From DASYXT01 sp035934555 (GTDB lineage: Bacteria; Verrucomicrobiota; Verrucomicrobiia; Limisphaerales; UBA8199): 64,000 bases of DNA. The stretch spans positions 1-64,000 of the forward strand of contig DASYXT010000133.1 of NCBI GenBank assembly GCA_035934555.1, in the 5' to 3' direction. This document shows positions 8,278 through 17,500 of this stretch, in pieces. Under the pieces are notes generated by a model. It did not search any database. It was not told the origin of the DNA and saw only the letters and a program-made list of their open reading frames with translations. The stretch's first letter is position 1. Each line of letters begins with the position of its first letter. Position numbers and translations under genes: made by a program.

Positions 8278-9153
8278 ATGGAAACCATTGAAAAGACCTC
8301 TCCCTGCAAGGTCAACCTGCTGCTGAATATCCTCGGGAAGCGGCCGGATGGCTTCCATGAGCTGGAGACGGTGATGTATCCGCTGCGGCTGAGCGATCGT
8401 CTGACCCTTTCGCGCAACGGCGAGGGCATCCACCTGACCTGCACTGAGCCGAGCTTACCGACGGATTCGGGCAACCTCGCTTATCGTGCCGCTGCTGCAT
8501 TCCTGGCCGCAATTCACAGCCATGAAGGGGTGCGATTGCGATTGGAAAAGCGGATTCCGCTGGCCGCAGGGCTAGGCGGCGGCAGCGCCAATGCCGCAAC
8601 GGCATTGCTCGCGCTCAATGAATTGTTCGGAACCCCACTCGGGCCGGGCGAACTGCAAACCTTGGCCGCAACGCTCGGCTCCGATGTGCCGTTCTTCCTG
8701 CAATCCGGGCCTGCGCTTGCGAGCGGCCGTGGCGAACGCATTCAGCCGCTGGCCTTCTTCCCAGCGTTGCGAGGCGCCTGCTTCCTGCTGGTCCACCCGG
8801 GGTTCGGGATTTCCACCGCCTGGGCGTACCAACAACTGCCGCGATTTCCTGAGGCGCTCCAGGGTCGGCCAGGTCGCGCCGCCGAGCTGGTTCGCCAACT
8901 CGAGGCGGGTAACCTCGCCGCCTTAGGCAGTTCCCTGTACAATTCTCTGGAGGCTCCCGCTTTGTGCAAATATCCGCTGCTGGAGCTCTTTCAGCAGTTC
9001 TTTCGTCAACAGGGCGCACTTGCTACGCTCATGTCGGGCAGCGGTTCGACAACGTTCGCTTTGGTTGAGAACGCCGGTGCTGCGGAGGACTTAGCGCAGA
9101 AGTTCAAGACCCGTTTCGGTGAAACCTATTGGCTGGCCACCGTCCCGGCATGA
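8278..9153 (+). CDS. ispE: 4-diphosphocytidyl-2-C-methyl-D-erythritol kinase
   Basis: IspE phosphorylates CDP-ME with ATP in the MEP pathway to isoprenoid precursors. The protein is a 291-residue GHMP kinase, a normal length. It starts METIEKTSPCKVNLLLNILG, where the family has its Ala/Ser-Pro-xx-Lys-Asn-Leu motif. The ATP-binding GHMP loop PLAAGLGGGSAN is at residues 94-105 and the C-terminal MSGSGST motif is present. I prefer ATG 8278 over an upstream in-frame ATG at 8173, because the latter adds 35 unconserved residues. Its stop overlaps the next gene in an ATGA, implying translational coupling. Confidence 0.93.
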   Translation: METIEKTSPCKVNLLLNILGKRPDGFHELETVMYPLRLSDRLTLSRNGEGIHLTCTEPSLPTDSGNLAYRAAAAFLAAIHSHEGVRLRLEKRIPLAAGLGGGSANAATALLALNELFGTPLGPGELQTLAATLGSDVPFFLQSGPALASGRGERIQPLAFFPALRGACFLLVHPGFGISTAWAYQQLPRFPEALQGRPGRAAELVRQLEAGNLAALGSSLYNSLEAPALCKYPLLELFQQFFRQQGALATLMSGSGSTTFALVENAGAAEDLAQKFKTRFGETYWLATVPA

Positions 9154-10160
9154 AGTCCTTTATGCGTGTGCTATTCATCGGCGGGACTGGAAATATCTCT
9201 ACCGATTGCGCTGACTTGCTTGCGCGTCGTGGCCACGAGATCTGGGTGCTGACCCGCGGGCGGATTCCGGTTCCAGCGTCGTTTCGCGCACTGCGGGCGG
9301 ACCGCAAAGATCCGGCGGCGATGAGGACCGCGCTCGATGGCCGCATGCCGGAGGTGGTGCTCAACTTCCTCGGATACGAGGTGTCCGACGTGCGGGCGGA
9401 CTTTGAGGTGTTCCATGGCGCGGTGCGGCAGTATGTGTTCATCAGCTCCGCCAGCGTCTATGCCAAGCCGCCGCCGCGCTTGCCGATTACCGAGGACACG
9501 CCGCTCAGCAACCCATGGTGGGACTATTCCCAGAAGAAAATCGCGTGCGAAAATTGGCTGAAAGAGCGAGTTGCCAGCGAGAATTTCCCCGTCACGATTG
9601 TCCGGCCCTCCCACACCTACTCGAAGTTGTGGGTGCCCAACCCGGTGTCGAGCGCCGGTTACACCTTCGCGGCGCGCCTCGAACAAGGTAAACCGGTGTT
9701 TGTCCCCAACGACGGTGAGAACCCCTGGACGCTAACCGCTGCGAGTGACTTCGCCGTCGGGTTGGCCGGGTTGGTAGGACACGAGGAGGCGCTCGGCGAG
9801 GCTTTCCACATTACCAGCGATGAAGTACTAACCTGGAACCAGATCGTTGAGGAGATCGCCGCAGCGGTCGGGGCCCGCGCGCCACAGGTGATGAAGATCC
9901 CTGCTGATTTCATTTGCGAGGCTGCTCCCGAGCTGACTGGCACGCTGAAAGGCGATAAGATTCACCCGGGTATCTTTGATAATACGAAGCTCATGGGCCT
10001 GGTGCCGGACTTCACGACGCGCAAGCCACTGCGCGTCGGCCTGGCCGAATCGGTCGCTTACCTGCGCCAGGCACCCAAGGAACAGAGCTATAATCCTAAA
10101 GTGGATGCGTGGTGTGAAAAGGTTATCGGGGCCTGGACGCAGCGGGCGCGGAGCAGTTGA
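9150..10160 (+). CDS. NAD-dependent epimerase/dehydratase-like SDR protein
   Basis: A 336-residue extended short-chain dehydrogenase. The Rossmann motif FIGGTGNIS is near the N-terminus, where the usual GxxGxxG is relaxed to GGTGNIS. VFISSASVY supplies the active-site Ser. The Tyr-xxx-Lys pair appears as YSQKK, within WWDYSQKKIACENWL. The pattern resembles nucleotide-sugar epimerase-like proteins of the CSP41 branch; the substrate is unknown. The ATG overlaps the ispE stop by 4 bases, though MRVLFIGG at 9162 is an alternative start. Cotranscription with ispE is likely. Confidence 0.8.
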   Translation: MKSFMRVLFIGGTGNISTDCADLLARRGHEIWVLTRGRIPVPASFRALRADRKDPAAMRTALDGRMPEVVLNFLGYEVSDVRADFEVFHGAVRQYVFISSASVYAKPPPRLPITEDTPLSNPWWDYSQKKIACENWLKERVASENFPVTIVRPSHTYSKLWVPNPVSSAGYTFAARLEQGKPVFVPNDGENPWTLTAASDFAVGLAGLVGHEEALGEAFHITSDEVLTWNQIVEEIAAAVGARAPQVMKIPADFICEAAPELTGTLKGDKIHPGIFDNTKLMGLVPDFTTRKPLRVGLAESVAYLRQAPKEQSYNPKVDAWCEKVIGAWTQRARSS

Positions 10161-10177
10161 TACGAAGCGAAGCACGC

Positions 10178-11287
10178 TCAGATGCTGAATTTGAACAGGA
10201 GCACGTCGCCGTCGCGCACCGCGTAATCGCGTCCTTCGATGCGGTAATGGCCGGTCTGGCGGGCATGGGCAATCGAGCCCTGTTGGAAGAGGTCTTCGCA
10301 GTGGATGATTTCGGCCTTGATGAACCCCCGCTCGAAATCGGTGTGAATGGTGCCTGCCGCCTTGACCGCAGTGTCCCCGGAATGAATGGTCCAGGCTCGC
10401 ACTTCCTTTTCATTGAAGGTGAAGAAGGTGCGCAAACCCAGCAGATGATACGCGGCGCGAATCAACGCCGCGACGCCCGATTCGCTCACGCCAAGCTCCT
10501 TCAGGTAATCCTGCGCCTCATCCGGCGTGAGGTCCGCCAGATCGCTCTCGAGTCGAGCGCAAACCGCAACCGTGTCGCACGCGTGATGCTCCCGCGCATA
10601 ATCCCGCACGGCTGCGAATGCTGGAAGCCCGGCGGCCCCGGCGAGTTCGCCCTCTTTGACGTTGGCGGCAAACAGCGTCGGCTTGTCCGTGAGCAGGAAG
10701 AAGCTGCGGGCCAGCGCACGCTCGTCCGGTGCGAGAGGCAGGCCCAGGGTGTTGGCGGGTTTGCCCGTGTTGAGGTGCGCTTCGTATTTATCGAGCAGGC
10801 GCGCTTCCAACAGCGCGTGCTTATCACCGCGCTTGACGTCGCGGCTGATCTTTTCCTTGCGCTTTTTCACCGCTTCCAGGTCCGCCAGGATCAATTCGGT
10901 CTGCACGATCTCGATGTCCCGGACCGGGTCAATGCTGCCGGTGACGTGTGCGATATCCGGGTCCTCGAAACAGCGGATGACATGCACCAGCGCATCCACC
11001 TCGCGGATGTGGCTCAGAAACTTGTTACCCAGACCCTCGCCGCGTGACGCGCCTTTAACCAGCCCGGCAATATCGACGAACTCGATCGTGGCTGGGATTT
11101 GCGAAGTTACTTTGGCGATTTGCGCCAAGCGCCCCAGGCGCGGTTCGGGCACCGTCACTACCCCCAGGTTGGGTTCGATGGTGCAGAACGGGTAATTTTC
11201 GGCCAGCGCCTTGTGCGAGCGCGTGATCGCATTGAACAGGGTGGATTTGCCTACATTGGGAAGACCAATAATGCCGGCCTTGAGCAT
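10178..11287 (-). CDS. ychF: Redox-regulated ATPase YchF
   Basis: A 369-residue OBG-family P-loop protein, full length, that binds ribosomes and hydrolyses ATP. Visible features are the P-loop GLPNVGKSTL at residues 8-17, the G3 region DIAGLVKGAS, and a G4 motif NVKEGE, in the NxxE form that explains the ATP preference over GTP. A coiled-coil region with KKRKEKISRDVKRG and a C-terminal TGS domain ending RDYAVRDGDVLLFKF complete it. It lies 44 bp downstream of obgE on the same strand, so it may be the last gene of the rplU-rpmA-obgE block. Confidence 0.96.
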   Translation of the reverse strand: MLKAGIIGLPNVGKSTLFNAITRSHKALAENYPFCTIEPNLGVVTVPEPRLGRLAQIAKVTSQIPATIEFVDIAGLVKGASRGEGLGNKFLSHIREVDALVHVIRCFEDPDIAHVTGSIDPVRDIEIVQTELILADLEAVKKRKEKISRDVKRGDKHALLEARLLDKYEAHLNTGKPANTLGLPLAPDERALARSFFLLTDKPTLFAANVKEGELAGAAGLPAFAAVRDYAREHHACDTVAVCARLESDLADLTPDEAQDYLKELGVSESGVAALIRAAYHLLGLRTFFTFNEKEVRAWTIHSGDTAVKAAGTIHTDFERGFIKAEIIHCEDLFQQGSIAHARQTGHYRIEGRDYAVRDGDVLLFKFSI

Positions 11288-11331
11288 GGCCAGAGCGTAA
11301 ATAGAAACGCAGGCAACGCGAGGAAAATCCT

Positions 11332-12507
11332 CTAGCTTGTTTGCGTCGCCTCGACTGCCTGCCGGATTTTCTGTTTGAATTCTTCTGTACCCTGGTCGAA
11401 GGCCGCCGCGATGGACAGGACCGGAGTTTTGCGCACGCGCCGCTTAAACTCCTTCAAAAGTATCTCCGCGGCCGGCTCGTCCATTTTATTGGCGACCACC
11501 AACCGGGGGCGTTCGAGCAGTTTCGCATCATAAAGCTCCAGCTCGTGCAGCAGGTTCTTGTAATCGTCCCACGGTTTGCGTCCGTCGGTGCCGGCCATGT
11601 CGAGCAGCACGACGAGGACTTTGCACCGCTCGATGTGCCGCAGGAATTCGTGCCCCAGCCCCACATTCCGATGGGCGCCCTCGATTAGCCCGGGCACATC
11701 GCACACCGTGAGCCGGTGGAAATCCTGATACTCCACAATACCGATCTGCGGATGGAGCGTGGTAAACGGGTAAGGCGCCACCTTAGGACGTGCGCGTGAA
11801 ATGGCGGTCAGCAGGGTGGACTTCCCGGCATTGGGGTAGCCCACCAAACCCACTTCGGCAATGATCCGCAATTCCAACAGGAACTCGCCTTCCTCGCCGG
11901 GCTCGCCCGGCTGTGCAAAGCGCGGTGCCTGGCGGGCGGCCGTGGCGAAATTCCGGTTGCCCAGCCCGCCACGCCCACCCTTGCACAACACGAACCGTTG
12001 CCCGTGCTGGGTGAGGTCGGTGACCAGTTCCCCGCCCAGCCCGAGGCCGGTTCGCGCTGGTGCGGGCTCGGGGACCTTCGCCAAGTCCAATTCCAGCGCG
12101 CGTGCGCTGGCCGAGGTGCGAAAGCGGGGCTTTTGGCCGGCGCTGACCGACATGGGTGCGGTTGATTTTGCAGGCTGACGCGACTCCGATTCCGCGGCGC
12201 CTTCAGTTGCCGGCAGTCTCCAGACCAAGGTGCCGCAGGGGACCTTCACCACGAGGTCCATGCCGGCGTGGCCGTCCATCCCCTTGCCCAAACCGCCCTG
12301 GCCTTCCTCGGCGATCAGCCGTGGCTGGTAATATTCGGCGATTAGATTATTGAGGTCATGGTCGGCTTCGAGGATGACGTCGCCGCCGCGGCCGCCGTTG
12401 CCGCCGCTCGGGCCGCCCTTCGGGCGATACTTCTCGCGCTGAAATGCAACGCAGCCCTTGCCGCCATGACCGGCGCGAGCAAAAATTCTAATCTCGTCGA
12501 TGAACAT
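11332..12507 (-). CDS. obgE: GTPase ObgE/CgtA with an insert in the Obg domain
   Basis: An essential GTPase for 50S ribosome assembly and stress control. The start MFIDEIRIFARAGHGGKGCV, the glycine-rich Obg domain (GGPSGGNGGRGG, residues 31-42), the P-loop GYPNAGKS and the G4 motif NKMD are all present. At 391 residues it is longer than a minimal Obg. About 60 residues (roughly 97-157), rich in Ala, Pro, Ser and Arg, interrupt the Obg domain between PCGTLVW and ELVTDLT. The C-terminal OCT domain is absent or very short. No Shine-Dalgarno is seen, and a terminator-like hairpin ends 7 bases before the ATG. Confidence 0.93.
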   Translation of the reverse strand: MFIDEIRIFARAGHGGKGCVAFQREKYRPKGGPSGGNGGRGGDVILEADHDLNNLIAEYYQPRLIAEEGQGGLGKGMDGHAGMDLVVKVPCGTLVWRLPATEGAAESESRQPAKSTAPMSVSAGQKPRFRTSASARALELDLAKVPEPAPARTGLGLGGELVTDLTQHGQRFVLCKGGRGGLGNRNFATAARQAPRFAQPGEPGEEGEFLLELRIIAEVGLVGYPNAGKSTLLTAISRARPKVAPYPFTTLHPQIGIVEYQDFHRLTVCDVPGLIEGAHRNVGLGHEFLRHIERCKVLVVLLDMAGTDGRKPWDDYKNLLHELELYDAKLLERPRLVVANKMDEPAAEILLKEFKRRVRKTPVLSIAAAFDQGTEEFKQKIRQAVEATQTS

Positions 12508-12513
12508 GCGTGC

Positions 12514-12543
12514 GAAAGAAAAAGGCGAGGCGCACGCCTCGCC
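12514..12543 (-). terminator. Intrinsic-terminator-like hairpin just before obgE
   Basis: On the minus strand a perfect 9-bp stem (arms 12535-12543 and 12524-12532, sequence GGCGAGGCG/CGCCTCGCC) is followed by TTTTTCTTTC. The T-run ends 7 bases before the obgE ATG. It would end most rplU-rpmA transcripts and may limit obgE and ychF expression. Confidence 0.7.
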
Positions 12544-12610
12544 GCTGCGGTTCCGAAACGTCGCGGTCCAACCGAGTGGGAAAGCCCCCTCAGCCGGACT
12601 GCGGATGCTC

Positions 12611-12880
12611 CTAACTGGATGCGACCGTGGTGGCCGGCTCGGGCTTGATGTTCACCCGGTGGCCGTCCTGATCAAATTGGACCTTCCCGTCCGTCAGCGC
12701 GAACAGCGTCCAATCGCGGCCGGTGCCGACGTTCAGGCCGGCGACAAACTTTGTGCCTCGCTGCCGAATCAAAATGCTCCCGGCAGTGACAAACTGGCCG
12801 CCGTATCGTTTAACGCCCAGCCGCTTGCTGACGCTGTCGCGTCCGTTGCGGACGCTGCCTTGACCTTTCTTATGTGCCAT
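12611..12880 (-). CDS. rpmA: 50S ribosomal protein L27
   Basis: An 89-residue L27 of normal size, placed near the peptidyl-transferase centre of the 50S subunit. It begins MAHKKGQGSVRNGRDSVSKR, with the flexible N-tail in its mature form and no Firmicutes-type cleavable extension. GGQFVTAGSILIRQRGTKF and GRDWTLFALTDGKV follow. It sits 52 bp after rplU in the usual rplU-rpmA order. The gap between them carries a CAGTAATCAGTAAT-type low-complexity word. Confidence 0.97.
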   Translation of the reverse strand: MAHKKGQGSVRNGRDSVSKRLGVKRYGGQFVTAGSILIRQRGTKFVAGLNVGTGRDWTLFALTDGKVQFDQDGHRVNIKPEPATTVASS

Positions 12881-12884
12881 AAAA

Positions 12885-12924
12885 ATCAGTAATCAGTAAT
12901 TAGCGTTCAGTAGTCAGTGGTCAG
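12885..12924. repeat. CAGTAATCAGTAAT / CAGTGGTCAG low-complexity word
   Basis: Near-tandem AATCAGT and GTCAGTGGTCAG units fill the rplU-rpmA gap. A short inverse match (CACTGACCACTGAC) recurs at 32418-32431. The word resembles widespread intergenic repeats of environmental bacteria. Confidence 0.55.
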
Positions 12925-12932
12925 AGGCAAAT

Positions 12933-13253
12933 TCAAGCCGTCTTGATTTCTTTGATCTTCACCACGGTCAGTTCCTGTCGGTGGCCAATAGTTTTATGAT
13001 AGCCTTTGCGGCGCTTCATCTTGAAGGCGATGGTCTTGTCGCCGCGGATATGCTCGACCACGTCGGCGATGACGGTGGCATTGGCGACAGTCGGACCCCC
13101 GACGGACACGTCGCCATTGTTGCTGACCAGCAGCACGCGGTCGAAGGTCACCGGCTTGCCGGCCTCAACCGCCAACCGCTCGACCTGCAACAGCTCGCCC
13201 GCGCTCACACGGTACTGCTTGCTTCCAGTTTCTAAAATGCAATAAGCCGACAT
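12933..13253 (-). CDS. rplU: 50S ribosomal protein L21
   Basis: A 106-residue L21, a 23S-binding protein of the large subunit and full length for the family. It starts MSAYCILETGSKQYRVSAGE, and ends with the typical KMKRRKGYHKTIGHRQELT stretch followed by VVKIKEIKTA. It is the first gene of the rplU-rpmA(-obgE-ychF) block. The roughly 160-bp gap upstream carries a dispersed-repeat word (13352-13399), and I see no strong promoter in it. Confidence 0.97.
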   Translation of the reverse strand: MSAYCILETGSKQYRVSAGELLQVERLAVEAGKPVTFDRVLLVSNNGDVSVGGPTVANATVIADVVEHIRGDKTIAFKMKRRKGYHKTIGHRQELTVVKIKEIKTA

Positions 13254-13351
13254 AAAAATTCGTTCTTAAAGGGACAGAGAAGATATGAAAGAAAAAGCCG
13301 ATTGCAATACGAAAGTTTAGAGATTGCAGGCCAACCTTTGGAGTAGTGATC

Positions 13352-13399
13352 TTGACAGGATTAAGGGGATAAACAGCATAAACGGGCACAGGATAGACG
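13352..13399. repeat. TTGACAGGATTAAGGGGATAA-type dispersed word
   Basis: The sequence TTGACAGGATTAAGGGGATA, then AACAGCATAAACGGGCACAG and GATAGA, lies between rplU and the amidohydrolase gene. It matches from memory a low-complexity intergenic word seen in many environmental genomes. No second copy was noticed in this window. Confidence 0.45.
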
Positions 13400-13412
13400 G
13401 GCGCCCTGGCGC

Positions 13413-14417
13413 TCACAGCCGAAACAGTCCGCGGGCGTTGTGGTAAAGCAACTTGCGTTCGATGGGCCGGCTGGGCGCCAAACGCCGAATAGCGGCAATG
13501 GTTTCGGCCCCCTGGCAAGCCGAGCCGGTGCCCACCCAGTCACAGCAGTCGCTTCCGAATAGCAGTTTGTCCTGGTGGCGGCTGAGGAAATCGCGTGTGA
13601 AATCCGGGTCGCGCGTCAGTGCAGTGAGCCCTGAACCGGCCGAGAGGTCGCCATACAAGTTCGGGTAATCGCTAAGATATTTATCCGTCAGGCCACCCGG
13701 AGTGATTTTGCCCTTCGGATAAAGCACAGTGGGGTCGCAATTCCTGTCGAGGTTGGCCCACCAGGTTTGCGCGTGCCCGATGAAAATGGTGCGCGTGTAT
13801 TTCTCCAGCATTTGATAAAAGCGGGCAAAGCCGAAGTTGTACGAGTCCTCTTGCCAGTGCATGAGGATTGGCACCTGGTAATCGGCCGCCAATTGATACA
13901 GCTTTTGCATGGCGGCGGAATCGCAGTCAACCCCGAACTTTTGCTCGCCGATGATAATACCGCCGAAGTTCAGGTACCGGCGGATTTCGTCGATGGCTTG
14001 CGGAATATCGGGAACTTCGTTGGCGCCAAAACGGAAAGTGCGGTGGTGGCGCTCGGCGAAACGATAGCAGGGCAGGTTCCCCGCACAGCCCGCCTCGAGG
14101 CCGTTGGCCGAGCCGTCATGCGTTGAAGCGCACTGCAGGGGACGGCCGGCAGGCAATAGGATCGTTCGCGTAACACCCAACGCCCGCTGATGAGCCAATA
14201 ACGCCGCGTCCGGCCGCCTGCGGTAGCCCAGGTGCTGGTGGATATCGATTATCGGGTCCTGGTCGGCTTCCAGCACCGGACCGCGGCAGCTTGGCAATAA
14301 AGCCCCCGCGGCCAGGCACCCGACGGCTGCCATGAAATCACGACGGGATACGGTTGCGCGCCTGGAATGGCTTTCGGCTGCGGATGTGCGCTGAGACGCG
14401 GACTTGTTCATCGACAA
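13413..14417 (-). CDS. Tat-exported amidohydrolase-family protein (metal-dependent TIM barrel)
   Basis: A 334-residue protein of the amidohydrolase_2 type. The N-terminus has a twin-arginine signal SRRDFMAAVGCLAAGALLPSC; the Cys could also be a lipobox. The barrel opens with the metal-site motif DIHQHLG, continues with PILMHWQEDS and FIGHAQTWW, and closes with LLFGSDCCDW, whose Asp is the usual last catalytic ligand. The substrate is unknown; relatives include lactonases and decarboxylases. It is convergent with none of its neighbours and appears to be a single gene, divergent from the heme protein gene at 14544. Confidence 0.8.
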   Translation of the reverse strand: MSMNKSASQRTSAAESHSRRATVSRRDFMAAVGCLAAGALLPSCRGPVLEADQDPIIDIHQHLGYRRRPDAALLAHQRALGVTRTILLPAGRPLQCASTHDGSANGLEAGCAGNLPCYRFAERHHRTFRFGANEVPDIPQAIDEIRRYLNFGGIIIGEQKFGVDCDSAAMQKLYQLAADYQVPILMHWQEDSYNFGFARFYQMLEKYTRTIFIGHAQTWWANLDRNCDPTVLYPKGKITPGGLTDKYLSDYPNLYGDLSAGSGLTALTRDPDFTRDFLSRHQDKLLFGSDCCDWVGTGSACQGAETIAAIRRLAPSRPIERKLLYHNARGLFRL

Positions 14418-14543
14418 ACCATTTAATCACAGCCGCGTGCTGATGCACACAGATTTCCGTTACTGAAGGAACGCCCTCCCTGGCCGGAGGAGCTTCGACG
14501 GTTCCGTCTTTCCACCGCTGCCCGATTACTCCATCTTGGCATC

Positions 14544-17500
14544 ATGGTGACCTGTGAGCGAAGGCTTGCGCCCTTTTGGCGTGGCTGCACACTTCTGGCT
14601 TTGGCGGCCTGGCCCGGTTTCACAGCGTCAAGCCAGGAGTTGACCGCCGTCCAGCCGGGTCCGACCAACGTGGTCTCGAATACCATCAGCGGAGCGGCTT
14701 CGCGCGTTATCGCCACCAATGCCGCGTCAGGCACAGTAAGCCTTGAATCCCCCGTGACCGCGCAGAGGGCGACGACTAACGCTGCGCAGCCCCATTCACC
14801 GACGCTCTCGGCTACCGTTACCAGTGCGCTATCCCGGTTCCAACTGGAACCGGGGTTCAAAATCCAGTTAGTTGCGGCCGAGCCGTTGATCACCGCCCCG
14901 GTGGCGATGGCGTTTGATGAAAACGGGCGGCTATTCGTGGTCGAACGGCCTGCGCGTCCCGCTGGCCCAGGCCAACTCGTTACCGGGCAGATATCCGTGC
15001 TGGAAAGCTTCGATGACAATGGGGCCGCCCAGAGCAGCCGGGTGTACAGCCCGGATATTCCGTTCGCGTCGGCGGTAGCGTGTTACGCGGGAGGCGTATT
15101 TGTCGCCGCCGGCCGGGACATCTTGTATCTGAAAGAAGACCGGCAAAAGGGCGGAACCGAGGTGCATCAGGTGGTGTTGAGCGGCTTCGGTGGCACTAAC
15201 GCGCCCGACGTGCATCAGTTGGTAAATAGTTTTGTCTGGGGCCTCGACGACCGCATCTACGGTGTGACCGCGGGCCTGGGGGGGTTGGTTGGCGCAGCCG
15301 ATTGGCCCAGCGGGCCAGTATCGCTGGACGGCTGCGACTTTTCCTTTGATCCCCGTTCGTTAGCGGTGTTTCCCGAAGCGGGCCCCGCCGAGGCCGGCCA
15401 GACCTTCGATTACGCCGGACACCGCTTCACCAGCGGGCCCAAGCACCCGCTGCGGCTCGCGATGTACGAGCAGCGTTACCTCGCGCGCAATCCATTTTTC
15501 CCACCCGCTGAGTCGATGATCGAAGCCGCGCGCCCCGGCCTGGCGGTTTACGCGCCTGCCGCCGAGCCGCGAAAACTTCCAGGGCAGCCACGCACGCCCA
15601 TAGTCGAAAGCCAGGAATTGTTAACCGATGCGGCAAGTTGCCTGGTGTATCGCGGTTCTTTGTTCCCCACCAATTACTCGGGGAACGTGTTCATTGCCTC
15701 CCCGCGGCAACATCTGATCCATCGCGCGCTGCTGCGCGACAACTCATTTGGGATCGCGGCCGAGCGCCCGTCGGGAGAACAACGCTGGGAATTCCTCGCC
15801 TCGTCGGACCCCTCATTTCAGCCGGTGCAGATCATCAGTGGTCCGGAAGGCGCTTTGTATATCGCCGATTACCAGGACGGACAGAACCGGGGGCGCATTT
15901 ACCGTGTCGTTCCGGCGCGCTTCAAACCGTCTGCCCGCCCCGAGCTTGGGCGTTCCCGGCTGCTGGAGGTCGTTTCCGCCCTTGCCAGTCCGAATGCGTG
16001 GCACAGCGATACGGCGGCGCGCCTGCTGTACGAGCGGCGCTCTCCCGCGGCTGGGCCATTGCTGGCGGAAATGCTCGAGCATTCGCTATCGCCTCTGGCC
16101 CGGCTCCGGGCGCTGCACGCGCTGAATAGCGCGGGCGCTCTGCGAGAGGCCCAGGAACTGCACGCACTCAAGGACAACGATGCGGTCGTGCGCGAGCACG
16201 CAGTGCAATTGGCCGAGGCGGTTGTCACCAACGGTGTGCCTTCGGAGGCGCTGTGGGCCCAGCTCAAGAGTATGACGGCCGACCCAATCTTGCGGGTTCG
16301 CTATCAACTGGCGTTCACGGTCGGCAACCTGCGTCGGCCCGACCGTTCAGCCGTGCTGGCGGACCTGCTACGCCGCGACCCGGCAAATCGCTGGATGCAA
16401 ACGGCCGTGCTCAGTTCGGCCGCCTATAGCGGCGGCGATTTATTCGTTCTCCTGGCCAGCAATAATAGTTTCCTCACCGACCCGGCGGGTCACGATTTCC
16501 TGGTGCGATTGGCGGGGATGCTCGGGGTCCAGGGCCGCCTGGGCGATGTGCTGCAACCATTGGAGTACGTCGCGCGGGTGCAATTGGCCCCGCTGCAAAC
16601 GTTCAGTTTCCTGGCGGCAGTGGGGGACGGCCTTTATCACACTGCCAGCGCGCTGCCCCTGCTCGATCCTCGCGGGATTCTGCAGCCGTTTTTTACTCAG
16701 GCCCGGGATGCGACCGCCGCCGGCAACCTCCTGCCGGATGCCACGCGCGTCGCCGCCATTCGCCTGCTGACTTTCAGCACCTATACCTTCAGCGATCTCG
16801 CCCCTTGGCTATCCCTGCTGTGCACTCCTCAGGCACCGCCGGCGGTCGAGGCCGCCGCCATTCTGGCCCTGGGCCGCTATGACGACCCCCGTGCCGTTAC
16901 CGGTCTGCTTAACCAATGGAACAATCTGAACCCGGCGCTGCGGTCGCAAGCCCTCGATGCCTGGTTGAGCCGGGACAGTCACGTCCCGGCTGTGTTCGAG
17001 GCGCTCTCGGCAGGCATCATCGGCACCAATGAGTTCTCCGCAGTGGAGAAGAACTTTCTGCGCACGTATCCAGTGGACGACTTGCGTCAGAAGGCCCTGG
17101 CCGCGTTCGGCCCCTTCGAGGCTCACAGACCGGCAGTGCTTGAGCATTTTAAACCCGCGCTGCAATTGCCCGGCAACCCGGACGCTGGCGCGGTGTTGTT
17201 TCAAACCCGCTGCGCGGCCTGCCATGCCATCGGCAGTCCCACTCAAAATCTCGGACCGGATTTGGCCGGCGCCCGCACGCTGGGCAAAGAGAGGCTGTTG
17301 CACAAGGTCATCGAACCCAGTGCCGAAGTCACCCGCGGCTACGCCACTTTGGCATTGCTGAGCAAGAAGGGCGACAACGCATTGGGCGTTTCGCGCCTAC
17401 CCAACCCCACCACGATCATTCTGCTTCAGGCAGGCGGCGCTCAGACTATCTGGCCCAGGTTAAACATCCAGGATGCGCGCACTCTTGCGTGGTCGCTGAT

